Program-made: the position numbers and the translations under genes
Source of the DNA: Arthrobacter sp.
GTDB lineage: Bacteria > Actinomycetota > Actinomycetes > Actinomycetales > Micrococcaceae
DNA: 64,000 bases
Reading direction: 5' to 3'
NCBI GenBank assembly: GCA_031277795.1
Contig: JAITLQ010000001.1
Coordinates: forward strand, 62,001 to 126,000
The notes under the pieces: generated by a model
The model's input: the letters and a program-made list of their open reading frames with translations, nothing else
The model's database searches: none
Told to the model about the DNA's origin: nothing
Shown: positions 1 through 7,275 of the stretch, piece by piece
Layout: each line of letters begins with the position of its first letter
Position numbering within the stretch: position 1 is the first letter of the stretch

Positions 1-229
1 AGGGGAACGTCAGCGCCACGGCCTGCGCGCCCACCACCAAGAGGTACCAGAAGGGGGCCTGGACGGAGCCGGAAAAGAGTTGCGTCTCGGCACCGGCGGC
101 CTTGACGGCCCACCAGACGGCAAGGGTGAGCACGGTCGAGCCACCCAGGACCAGGAGCGGGACCCAGACGAAGGTGTTGCGGTTGGCGGCCTGCACGCGG
201 GCGGAAACCAGGATGGGTGAAGTCGACAT
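1..229 (-). CDS. ABC exporter membrane protein, N-terminal part (cut by window edge)
   Basis: The reading frame begins with ATG at 229 and runs off the left edge. It encodes MSTSPILVSARVQAANRN followed by a hydrophobic stretch (FVWVPLLVLGGSTVLTL) and then a second one near the edge, so it is a membrane protein with at least two helices visible. A good GGAGG ribosome binding site lies just upstream, inside the 12-nt gap after the ATPase gene. As the third gene of the gntR-ATPase operon it is most simply the permease of that ABC exporter; the sequence seen is too short to name a family. Membrane role is seen, permease function is inferred from position. Confidence 0.7.
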   Translation of the reverse strand, partial: MSTSPILVSARVQAANRNTFVWVPLLVLGGSTVLTLAVWWAVKAAGAETQLFSGSVQAPFWYLLVVGAQAVALTFP

Positions 230-241
230 GACAGCCTCCTG

Positions 242-1144
242 TCAGGCGTCGGCGCGCTCGCCGGCGCGGGTGAGGAAGACGATGGTCTGTTGCAGTGTGG
301 CCGGCTCGACGCCGATGCTTTGGGCCTCGGCGGCCGCGAGCTCGGCGCCGGAATAGCGGGCCTTCACGGTGAGCTGGGTGACGGGTCCGAGGTCCTTGCG
401 GGCCAGGACCTCGTGGCTCCCGGCTGCGTCGAGGACGGCGCGGGTGGGGCCGTGCAGCGTGGTGACGCCGCCGCGCACCTCGTCGGCCGGGGCGTCGAGC
501 ACGAGCCTGCCGTCCTCGAGGAGCAGCACGTGCTCGAGGACGTCGGCGACCTCGTCGATGAGGTGGCTCGAGAGCACGATGGTGCGCGGGTGCTCCGCGA
601 AGTCCTCCAGTAGGCGGTCGTAGAAGACCTGGCGGGCCACGGCGTCGAGGCCCAAGTAGGGCTCGTCGAAGAAGGTGAGTTCGGCGCGGGAGGCCAGGCC
701 GATCACGATGCCCACGGCGGAGAGCTGCCCGCGCGAGAGCTTCTTGATGCGCCGATCCGTGGGCAGGCGCAGCTCGGTCACGAGGCGGGCGGCGAAGTCG
801 GCGTCCCAGTGGCGGAAGGCCAGCGAGGCGCAGTGCAGGGCGTGGCGCACCTCGAAGTCGTCCGGGTACTTCTGGGATTCCTTGACGAAGCAGAGGGTCG
901 CGAGGGTGGGGCGGTGCTCGTAGGCCGTGTGGCCGAAGACGAGCGCCTCGCCGGAGGTGGGGAAGGCCTGGGCCGTGGCGAGCGACATGAGGGTCGACTT
1001 GCCGGCGCCGTTGCGCCCCAGGAGGCCGTAGATGCGGCCCTCCTGCAGGGTGGTGCTGACGTCGTCGAGCGCCGCGACAACGTTCCCGCGCTTGCGATAG
1101 CGCTTGCTCAGGGAGCGCAGCTCGAGGGCCGGGGTGGTGGTCAT
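242..1144 (-). CDS. ABC transporter ATP-binding protein
   Basis: A 300-residue ABC ATPase. Walker A is GRNGAGKST (about 43-51), the signature is LSRGQ (about 136-140, an S-R variant of LSGGQ) and Walker B ends in FFDEP (about 158-162), followed by a D-loop GLD. The C-terminal 70 residues beyond the H-loop (LSSHLIDE) are typical of exporter ATPases of the BcrA/YtrB type. The ATG overlaps the stop of the upstream gntR gene by 4 bp and the membrane gene follows after 12 nt, so the three are one operon. By analogy with ytr-type operons the system may respond to cell-envelope stress; the substrate is not visible. Confidence 0.93.
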   Translation of the reverse strand: MTTTPALELRSLSKRYRKRGNVVAALDDVSTTLQEGRIYGLLGRNGAGKSTLMSLATAQAFPTSGEALVFGHTAYEHRPTLATLCFVKESQKYPDDFEVRHALHCASLAFRHWDADFAARLVTELRLPTDRRIKKLSRGQLSAVGIVIGLASRAELTFFDEPYLGLDAVARQVFYDRLLEDFAEHPRTIVLSSHLIDEVADVLEHVLLLEDGRLVLDAPADEVRGGVTTLHGPTRAVLDAAGSHEVLARKDLGPVTQLTVKARYSGAELAAAEAQSIGVEPATLQQTIVFLTRAGERADA

Positions 1145-1503
1145 GCTTCCTCCTTGGCGTTCAGGAGCATCTGGGCCAGCTGCTCGCGGGTGATCCCCAG
1201 TCGCGCGGCCTCGGCCAGCACGGGGGTGAGGTAGGTGGCCGCGAAGTCCTCGCGGCGGCGGTGGCGCAGGAGATCCTGGGCGCCGGTGGAGACGAACATG
1301 CCGATTCCTCGCTGCTTGTGCAGGATGCCGGCGTCCACCAGGAGGTTGAGGCCCTTGGCGGCGGTGGCCGGGTTGATCCGATGGAACGCGGCGAGCTCGT
1401 TGCTGGAGGGGGCGCGGGAGCCCTCGGGCAGCGTGCCATCCAGCACCTGCTCCTCCACTTGTTCGGCGATCTGGAAGAAGATCGGCCGCGACTCGTCGAA
1501 CAT
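1141..1503 (-). CDS. GntR-family (YtrA subfamily) transcriptional regulator
   Basis: A 120-residue protein: a winged helix-turn-helix (about 5-75, with the family phrase SRAPSSNELAAFHRINPATAAKGLNLL) and a short C-terminal helical dimerisation tail of about 45 residues. The lack of a large effector domain marks the YtrA subfamily. It is the first gene of the operon and overlaps the ATPase gene by 4 bp (ATGA). A near-perfect palindrome and a TTGACA -35 box lie directly upstream, so it very likely represses its own operon. Start at 1503 is the only start that keeps the full N-terminal helix. Confidence 0.92.
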   Translation of the reverse strand: MFDESRPIFFQIAEQVEEQVLDGTLPEGSRAPSSNELAAFHRINPATAAKGLNLLVDAGILHKQRGIGMFVSTGAQDLLRHRRREDFAATYLTPVLAEAARLGITREQLAQMLLNAKEEA

Positions 1504-1521
1504 GCCTCGGTCCTAGCTTCG

Positions 1522-1549
1522 GTGGTTCATTACTCGACTAATGAACCAC
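1522..1549 (-). promoter_or_regulatory. GntR operator palindrome overlapping the operon promoter
   Basis: Eleven-bp inverted arms (GTGGTTCATTA at 1522-1532 and its complement at 1539-1549) with a 6-nt centre lie 19 bp upstream of the gntR start. On the minus strand a perfect -35 hexamer TTGACA lies at 1569-1564, and 17-18 nt further the -10 region falls inside the palindrome. A repressor bound here would block the promoter. Arms and boxes are seen directly; assignment to this GntR protein is inferred from position. Confidence 0.85.
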
Positions 1550-1631
1550 TGAAGCGGGAGGGCTGTCAAGGGGTCGGTGAGGTGCGCGCCCGGGGCGGCG
1601 CGCGCCGTCGTGCGTTCCGGGATCAAGACAA

Positions 1632-1666
1632 CGACGGGAGATCGCCGCTCGGGCGATCTCCCGTCG
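1632..1666. terminator. 15-bp perfect hairpin, probable terminator of the lactone oxidase operon or bidirectional
   Basis: Arms CGACGGGAGATCGCC (1632-1646) and its exact complement (1652-1666) enclose a 5-nt loop. It lies 64 bp beyond the stop of the minus-strand oxidase gene. There is no T-run, as is common in high-GC actinobacteria. A copy of the dispersed CGACGGCG repeat follows at 1692-1712. Confidence 0.6.
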
Positions 1667-1729
1667 GTGTCTGGCTGCGTGGCGCTTTGATGCCCGACGG
1701 CGTGTGGTCGGGTCGGCGGGAGGCGCGGC

Positions 1730-3070
1730 TCAGGCGCGGCCCGGCGCGTCCCTGAGCACGCGGTCGAGGTAGGTGTTGGCAAAGACGCCGGTGGGGTCCA
1801 CGCGATCGCGCACCGCGAGGAAGTCGTCGAAGCGCGGGTAGACGCTACGCAGCTCCTCGGCCGTGCGGGTGTGCAGCTTGCCCCAGTGAGGGCGCCCGGC
1901 GGCGGCCTTCAAGATCGGCTCCACCGCGGCGAAGTAGGGGACGTGGTCCTCCTTCACGAAGCGGTGCAGCGCGATGTAGGCGCTCTCGCGGCCGGAAGCG
2001 GTGCCGATCCAGGTGTCGTCGGCGGCGGCCGCGCGCACCTCGAGCGGGAAGGTGATGCCGGCGTCGAAGCCGTTGACCGCCGCCATGACCTCGGCGAAGA
2101 CCGCCTCGAAGTCCTGCAGCGGCACGGCGTATTCCAACTCCCGGAAGCGCGTGCGGCGCGGGGAGACGAAGATCTTGTCGGACCGATCGGTGTAGACCCG
2201 AGAGGCGAGGGCCTTGGTCGCGAAACGATTGAGCGCCGGCACGCTGCCGGGTGCCACGCGGCCCAGCTCGCACAGGGCTCGGTGTCCGCCGTTGCTGAGC
2301 AACTCGTCATCGAAGAGGATCTGTCGGCGCGAGAGTGGGGCGCGCTCGGCGTCCGCCGGCAGGCGCGTGTTGACCTTGGCCGCGACCTGCTGCGCGTGCT
2401 GGAACCAGTAGAACTCCACGTGGTCCTCGCTGCGGCACAGCTCAACGAAGGAGCCCAGCATGTCCCGCAGCGGCAGGGGGTGCTCGTCAGCGCGCACCAT
2501 GAAGGAGGGCACGCAGGCCAGGGTGACCTCGAGGATCACGCCGAGCGCGCCGAGTCCCACGCGGGCGGCCTGGAACAGCTCGGGGTTCTCCTGGGCGGTG
2601 GCCGTGACGACGCTGCCGTCGGCCAGCGCCAGCCGGAAGCCCCGCGCGATACCCGAGTATCCCGTGTACGCCAGGCCCGTCCCGTGGGTTCCGGTGGAGA
2701 GTGCGCCCGCGATCGACTGGCGGTCGATGTCGCCCATATTGGGCAGGGCGAGGCCGTACGGTTCGAGCGCGTCGGAGATGGTCCACACGCGGGTGCCGCC
2801 GAGCATGGACACGAGGCCGCTGACGGGGTCCACGCTCGTGAGCCCCTGCAGTTTGTCGAGGCTGACGAGCGTGCCGTTTGTCGCCGCGATGTCGGTGAAC
2901 GAATGACTCCCGCCCACGACCTTGACGCGACGGCCCTCGCGGTGAGCCGCCGCGAGCAAGGAGCACAGCTCGTCCTCGCTCGCGGGGACGGCGACGGCGG
3001 CCGGGGTGGAGCTCGCGCTGTGGCCCCAATTGCTCCAGCGGCCCCGGCGATCGACCAACGGTGCGCTCAC
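1730..3070 (-). CDS. FAD-linked sugar-lactone oxidase (D-arabinono-1,4-lactone oxidase family)
   Basis: A 446-residue protein when started at GTG 3070, which overlaps the stop of the upstream gene (GTGA), as expected for translational coupling; a longer in-frame extension to 3190 only overlaps that gene and lacks family similarity. The N-terminal PCMH-type FAD domain has GGSHSFTDIA (about 53-62, His56 is the candidate for covalent flavin attachment) and GALSTGTHGTG; the C-terminal ALO domain has the typical RPHWGKLH followed by a TGVFANTYL end. Family members oxidise aldonolactones or polyols to the keto product using oxygen. Cytosolic. The substrate here is unknown; pairing with the PLP enzyme is noted as a finding. 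Confidence 0.9.
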   Translation of the reverse strand: MSAPLVDRRGRWSNWGHSASSTPAAVAVPASEDELCSLLAAAHREGRRVKVVGGSHSFTDIAATNGTLVSLDKLQGLTSVDPVSGLVSMLGGTRVWTISDALEPYGLALPNMGDIDRQSIAGALSTGTHGTGLAYTGYSGIARGFRLALADGSVVTATAQENPELFQAARVGLGALGVILEVTLACVPSFMVRADEHPLPLRDMLGSFVELCRSEDHVEFYWFQHAQQVAAKVNTRLPADAERAPLSRRQILFDDELLSNGGHRALCELGRVAPGSVPALNRFATKALASRVYTDRSDKIFVSPRRTRFRELEYAVPLQDFEAVFAEVMAAVNGFDAGITFPLEVRAAAADDTWIGTASGRESAYIALHRFVKEDHVPYFAAVEPILKAAAGRPHWGKLHTRTAEELRSVYPRFDDFLAVRDRVDPTGVFANTYLDRVLRDAPGRA

Positions 3071-4266
3071 AGGAACGCCTTCCCTTCTCCTCGGTAGGTG
3101 GGGGCGGTGCCGACGATGGCGCCGCCCTGGAAGAGGGCCAGCTCGTTGACGCGCTCGCACAACTCGCCGGCCTTCGCATGCCTGAACCACACGACGTCGC
3201 CCACCTGGAGGGCGCTGGCGCCCTCACCGACCAACGGGGTCTGGACCTCGCCTGCGCCCTCGGTCCCGCGGAAGTGCACCTTCCGCGGCCACGCGACGGT
3301 GGGGAGGCGATCGGGGCCGGGGGCGCCGGAGGCGACCCAGCCGCCACCGAGCACCGTGGCGATGCCGGGAGCGGGGCGGCGGACCACGTCGAGGCCGAAG
3401 TGCAGGGCGTGGCGCGGGCTGAAGTGCGTGTAGTGGTCGAAGAGGCCCGGCCCGTACACGCCGGAGCCTGCCGCGATCTCCGTGACGGAGGCCTCGGCCC
3501 CCGTGGATTCGATGGAGCCGGTGCCGCCACCGTTGACGAACTCCAGCTCGGCCACGAGGCGCACCGCGGCCACGGCCTCCGCGCGCCGGACGGCCAGCTC
3601 GCGGGCCGAGGCGGCCTGCATGGCGCGAACGGCGGCGGCTCGGACCGAACGCCCGGCGTTGCCGACGCCGGCGATCTGCCCCTCGTAGGCCATGAGGCCC
3701 ACGAGCCGAAAGCCGGGGCGGCGGACGACGGCGCTCGCGAGGGTGGCCAGCTCGCCGGCCGAATGCTGCGGCGAGCGGGCGGCACCGATCATGAGGCCGG
3801 GGCCGGGGCGGTACGAGGCATCGAGCTCGAGGGCGACGCGCACCTCGGGGTGCCCTGGCGCCGCGGCGTCGATGAAGTCGAGCTGCTCGAGGGAGTCGAT
3901 CATGAGGGTGATGGCGCCGCGGGCCTCATCGCTCCCGGCGAGCTCCCGCAACCCCTCGGCGTCGGCCGTGGGGTAGCCGATCACGAGGTCGCTCAGGCCC
4001 TCCTCGGCGAGCCACAGGGCCTCGGCGAGGGTGAAGCACAGGAGCCCGGAGAAGGCCGGGTCCGCGAGCACCCGCTCGAGGACGGGGCGCGAACGCAGGG
4101 ACTTGGAGGCCAAGCGCAGGGGCTTGCCGGCCGCGCGGCGTCCCAGGTCCGTCACGTTGGCCGCCACGGCGTCGAGGTCGAGGACGGCGACCGGGCGGCG
4201 GTCGAGCCCGGCCTCGCGTAGCGCCTCGAGATAGCCGGAGAAGGGCTGGGGGATTGCGGTGCGCAC
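3067..4266 (-). CDS. PLP-dependent amino acid deaminase/aldolase (alanine racemase N-terminal fold, D-threonine aldolase/D-serine dehydratase family)
   Basis: A 399-residue protein from GTG 4266, preceded by a GGAAAGGA ribosome binding site; the longer open frame to 4617 runs against the arsR gene and is not protein-like. The fold type III barrel is shown by the PLP lysine in RLASKSLRSR (about Lys55) and the phosphate-binding GGGTGSIESTG. The C-terminal beta domain carries WFRHAKAGELCER, whose His and Cys match the metal-binding pair of eukaryotic-type D-serine dehydratases. The likely reaction is metal- and PLP-dependent cleavage or deamination of a D-hydroxy amino acid. It is the first gene of a two-gene operon with the lactone oxidase. 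Confidence 0.87.
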   Translation of the reverse strand: MRTAIPQPFSGYLEALREAGLDRRPVAVLDLDAVAANVTDLGRRAAGKPLRLASKSLRSRPVLERVLADPAFSGLLCFTLAEALWLAEEGLSDLVIGYPTADAEGLRELAGSDEARGAITLMIDSLEQLDFIDAAAPGHPEVRVALELDASYRPGPGLMIGAARSPQHSAGELATLASAVVRRPGFRLVGLMAYEGQIAGVGNAGRSVRAAAVRAMQAASARELAVRRAEAVAAVRLVAELEFVNGGGTGSIESTGAEASVTEIAAGSGVYGPGLFDHYTHFSPRHALHFGLDVVRRPAPGIATVLGGGWVASGAPGPDRLPTVAWPRKVHFRGTEGAGEVQTPLVGEGASALQVGDVVWFRHAKAGELCERVNELALFQGGAIVGTAPTYRGEGKAFL

Positions 4267-4372
4267 GCGGGTCCTTTCCGATGAACTCACTCCTGCCGGG
4301 AGCCTACCGGGCGGTAGTGCGCGCGAACAGGGACGCGAAGCCTGAATTGCGCGGCGTCGATCTGCGGGAAGA

Positions 4373-4738
4373 ATGGCAGGCATGCAGCCAGAATCTTCCC
4401 GTGAGCTCAGCGTCGAGAGCGAGTATGTGGAGGTGGCGGCCGAGGTCTTCTCGATGCTCGCTGATGCCACCCGCGTGCGGCTGATCCTTGCCCTGCGCGA
4501 GGGGGAGGTGCCCGTGGGCGAGCTGGCCGAGCGCGTCGGCAAGTCGAACGCCGCCGTGTCCCAGCACCTGGCCAAGCTGCGGCTGGCGCACCTTGTGGCC
4601 ACGCGCCAAGAGGGCAACCGCGTCTTCTACCGGCTCGCCAATCCCCACGCCGCCCGCTTGGTGGTCGACGCGCTGCATCAGGCCGCTCACGCCACCGACG
4701 CCGTGCCGCTGGGCCACGAGGAACCGCGCGAGGCGTAG
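4373..4738 (+). CDS. ArsR/SmtB-family metal-responsive repressor
   Basis: A 121-residue winged-helix protein. The helix-turn-helix is VGELAERVGKSNAAVSQHLAKL (about residues 45-66, split here as VGELAERVGK and SNAAVSQHLAKL) and the wing is TRQEGNRVFYRL. The C-terminal helix and tail contain Asp and four His in DALHQAAHATD and LGHEE, a plausible alpha5-type zinc/cobalt/nickel site; no cysteine pair typical of arsenic sensors is seen. A second start at 4382 is possible. It lies 144 bp upstream of a CDF metal exporter, with a perfect palindrome between them. Confidence 0.9.
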   Translation: MAGMQPESSRELSVESEYVEVAAEVFSMLADATRVRLILALREGEVPVGELAERVGKSNAAVSQHLAKLRLAHLVATRQEGNRVFYRLANPHAARLVVDALHQAAHATDAVPLGHEEPREA

Positions 4739-4780
4739 CGGCGGCGCCGCGCGCCGGACCCCGCCCCACGCCGTCGGGCA

Positions 4781-4830
4781 TTGTGTCCACCGCCTCGCAA
4801 ACACTACTATTTGCGTAAGTACGCAAATAG
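4781..4830 (+). promoter_or_regulatory. CDF exporter promoter with ArsR/SmtB operator
   Basis: A perfect inverted repeat CTATTTGCGTA (4807-4817) and complement (4820-4830) with a 2-nt centre matches the spacing of ArsR/SmtB operators. A candidate promoter TTGTGT (4781-4786), 18-nt spacer, TACTAT (4805-4810) overlaps it. Binding would therefore block the -10 element. The palindrome is seen directly; metal-released repression is the known mode for the family. Confidence 0.85.
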
Positions 4831-4882
4831 ATGCGGTGTGGCGCGGTGGCGTCATGCCGCGCGGTGACCAAGGAGGCCAGCA

Positions 4883-5803
4883 GTGGGCCATGATCACGAT
4901 CACGCTCATGCGGCGGCCGGGCTGAATCGGCGACGGCTCTTCATCGCCTTCGGGCTGACGGCGAGCGTGCTGGTGCTCGAGGTGATCGGCGCAATCATCA
5001 CGGGCTCGCTCGCGCTGCTCGTGGACGCCGCCCACATGCTGACCGATGTCCTGGGGCTCGGACTGGCGCTGACGGCGGGGCATCTCGTGAACCGACCGGC
5101 CACCGGTCGCTACACCTGGGGGTTCGAGCGGGCGGAGATCATGTCCGCGGTGACGCAGGCGGCGATCCTGCTCGGCGTCGGCGTCTTCGCCCTGGTCGAG
5201 GGCCTGCGCCGCCTGGGCGAGCCGGCCGAGATTCCCGGGCCGACTCTGCTGTTCTTTGGGGTGGTGGGGTTGGCGGCGAATCTGGCCTCCATGCTGGTGC
5301 TGCGCGGCGGCAAGCAGGACAACCTGAATATGAAGGCGGCCTTCCTTGAGGTCCTCAACGACGCGTTGGGCTCCGTCGCCGTGATCGCCTCAGCGATCGT
5401 GCTGATGACCCTCGGGTGGCCGTGGGTGGACACTGTGGCCGGCCTCATCATCGCCGCGCTCATCCTGCCCCGCTCGCTGCGCATCCTGCGGCAGGCCGTG
5501 CGCGTCCTCATGGAGGCGGCCCCGGAGGGGATTGAGGCGGGGGAGCTGCGCGAGCACCTCGAGCGCGTTCCCCGGGTGCTGGCGGTGCACGATCTGCACG
5601 TCTCGCGGCTCTCCTCGACGACCGCCGTGCTGACGGCGCACGTGGTGGTGGACGAGGGGGTCTTTCACGACGGCGAGGCGGTGCGGATCCTCGAGCGGCT
5701 GCGCACGTGCGCAGCCGAGCACTTCGAGGTGAGCTTCGACCATGCCACGTTCCAGCTCGAGCCGCCAGGGGAGCGCGAGGCTGAGGGCGAGTTGCACGCC
5801 TGA
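4883..5803 (+). CDS. Cation diffusion facilitator (CzcD-type) metal exporter
   Basis: A 306-residue CDF antiporter with six predicted membrane helices and a C-terminal cytoplasmic domain. The start is GTG 4883, with a perfect AAGGAGG 8 nt upstream. The N-terminus HDHDHAHA is a typical metal-binding tag. The TM2 site AAHMLTD supplies the His-x3-Asp pair. In TM5 the expected His-x3-Asp reads EVLND, that is Glu-x3-Asp, so the metal site is altered on one side. It should export zinc or a related divalent ion in exchange for protons, under the neighbouring ArsR repressor. Confidence 0.93.
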   Translation: MGHDHDHAHAAAGLNRRRLFIAFGLTASVLVLEVIGAIITGSLALLVDAAHMLTDVLGLGLALTAGHLVNRPATGRYTWGFERAEIMSAVTQAAILLGVGVFALVEGLRRLGEPAEIPGPTLLFFGVVGLAANLASMLVLRGGKQDNLNMKAAFLEVLNDALGSVAVIASAIVLMTLGWPWVDTVAGLIIAALILPRSLRILRQAVRVLMEAAPEGIEAGELREHLERVPRVLAVHDLHVSRLSSTTAVLTAHVVVDEGVFHDGEAVRILERLRTCAAEHFEVSFDHATFQLEPPGEREAEGELHA

Positions 5804-6107
5804 GGCGGGGTGGTGCGCGGCGCTACTTCCGCGCCACGACGGCGATTTCGCATCGTTTAATGCCTTCCGAACGGCCCCCGGAGGGGCTCGCGAAGGTCAC
5901 AGTGGGGTCTCGGTTGGGTATCGGTCTACTGTGCGGTTCGGTCGCCGTTTTTTGTCTATCTAAGCGATATAAAGTGACGCTTCGCATTGCTGGCGGGAAG
6001 TTTGTTGCCACGCCTGCCTCCGGGCGCCCCCCTCACACTGTGACGTGATTCACAGCTCTGACTCAAGGGGGCTTGCGGGCTCCTCCCGAATCCCTAGTGT
6101 GGAGTGC
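5804..6107 (+). promoter_or_regulatory. 304-bp intergenic region with a perfect CRP/GlxR-type site
   Basis: No credible gene; the short frames here do not look like protein. The stretch is less GC-rich than its surroundings, with a T-run and AT-rich segment at 5948-5975. At 6038-6055 it contains CTGTGA, six nt, TCACAG, a perfect 6-6-6 palindrome matching the CRP/GlxR consensus TGTGA-N6-TCACA. It lies 53 bp upstream of the secreted EEP-like gene at 6108, so it is probably its control site. Confidence 0.75.
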
Positions 6108-7271
6108 ATGAATCGAGTCCGTGCCGCGGCTGTTGCCGCCCTCGCCGCCCTGGCGATGGTTGGCACCCCAGCCGCAGCCTGGGCCACGCCCGCCGCGGCC
6201 GGGCCGCTCGATGTCAACGTCGGGACGGCCCGGGAGGAGAGCGGTGCGCGCTCCCTCACGGTGGCCACGGTTGATGCAGGCCTCAGTCGGGACGGCGAGG
6301 GGAGCCTCGCGGCGGACTTGGCCTCCGGCACCGACGCTCAGGCGTTGCAGCTCACCGCCGCTGTCCAAGCCGAGCGCCCGGACGTCCTGGTGATCACCGG
6401 AGTGGATGTCGATGCGAGCGGCGACGTGCTGGCCAGCCTGCGGGATGACTACTTCGCTTCCGACCGCGGCGGCGAGTCCGGCGTGCGCTACGAGTACAGC
6501 TATGCGGCGCAGACCAACGTCGGCCAGCCCTCCGGCACGGACCTCGACGGGGATGGCGTGGTGGGCGGCGCGGGAGACGCCTACGGGGACGGAGACTTCG
6601 CGGGCCAGCGCTCGCTCCTCGTGCTCTCCACGCAGCAGATCGACACCGCCAATGTGCGCACCTTCAACTCGATGCTCTGGAAGGAGCTGCCGGGCAACCG
6701 CTTGAGCGGGTCCGGCCTCGGATCCGTGGCGGCGGAGAGCACCCCCTTGCAGTCCACGAGCGTGTGGGACCTCCCGATCCGGGTGGGGGACCAGACGGTG
6801 CACGTGGTGGCGACCTCCACGGCGAGCGGATCGTCCACCGCGGATACCCTGCGCCGTGAGGATCAACTGCGCTTCCTGCGTGGATATGTCGCCGGCTCCG
6901 AGTCGCTTGCAGCGGTCGCCGATGACAAGGGCCGCGAGGGCGCCTTGCCCGTTGGCTCCCGCGCCGTCGTCGCCGGCTCCCTCGGCTCGGAGGCGGCCAG
7001 CACCGCCAAGGGGCAGTTGCTTGACGGCGCCGTCCTGAGCGACCCGAGCACCGCGGCCCTCGCCGGACTGGGCAGCACCTGGTGGGGGACCGCCATGGCC
7101 CGCCTCCAGGCGGACTCCGCCGCCACCCGCGTTGACGGGGATGGCGCCGGGACCCGAAGCGACTATGTCGCTCCCACCCCTTCCCTGCCCGTGAGCTCCT
7201 CCGGCTCCGCCGTGGCCACGGTGCACGACGGCGAGACCCATCGTCTCGTGTGGCTCACCGTCAGCCTCTGA
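6108..7271 (+). CDS. Secreted EEP-fold (endonuclease/exonuclease/phosphatase) protein, probably catalytically inactive
   Basis: From ATG 6108 it is 387 residues with a clear signal peptide (MNRVRAAAVAALAALAMVG, cleavage near AWA). The body follows secreted EEP proteins: a PDVLVITGVDVD strand, a Ca-binding-like GTDLDGDGVVGGAGDAYGDG loop, GQRSLLVLS, RTFNSMLWKELPG, and a final HRLVW. The catalytic positions are lost: the usual Asn of the first strand, the Glu of NEFD (here TGVD), the His of SHPTPP (here TSTASG) and GDQNADP (here AGSLGSEAA). I infer a pseudoenzyme kept for binding. Upstream sits a CRP-type site. An upstream in-frame ATG at 6045 would destroy the signal peptide. Confidence 0.8.
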   Translation: MNRVRAAAVAALAALAMVGTPAAAWATPAAAGPLDVNVGTAREESGARSLTVATVDAGLSRDGEGSLAADLASGTDAQALQLTAAVQAERPDVLVITGVDVDASGDVLASLRDDYFASDRGGESGVRYEYSYAAQTNVGQPSGTDLDGDGVVGGAGDAYGDGDFAGQRSLLVLSTQQIDTANVRTFNSMLWKELPGNRLSGSGLGSVAAESTPLQSTSVWDLPIRVGDQTVHVVATSTASGSSTADTLRREDQLRFLRGYVAGSESLAAVADDKGREGALPVGSRAVVAGSLGSEAASTAKGQLLDGAVLSDPSTAALAGLGSTWWGTAMARLQADSAATRVDGDGAGTRSDYVAPTPSLPVSSSGSAVATVHDGETHRLVWLTVSL

Positions 7272-7275
7272 GCCG

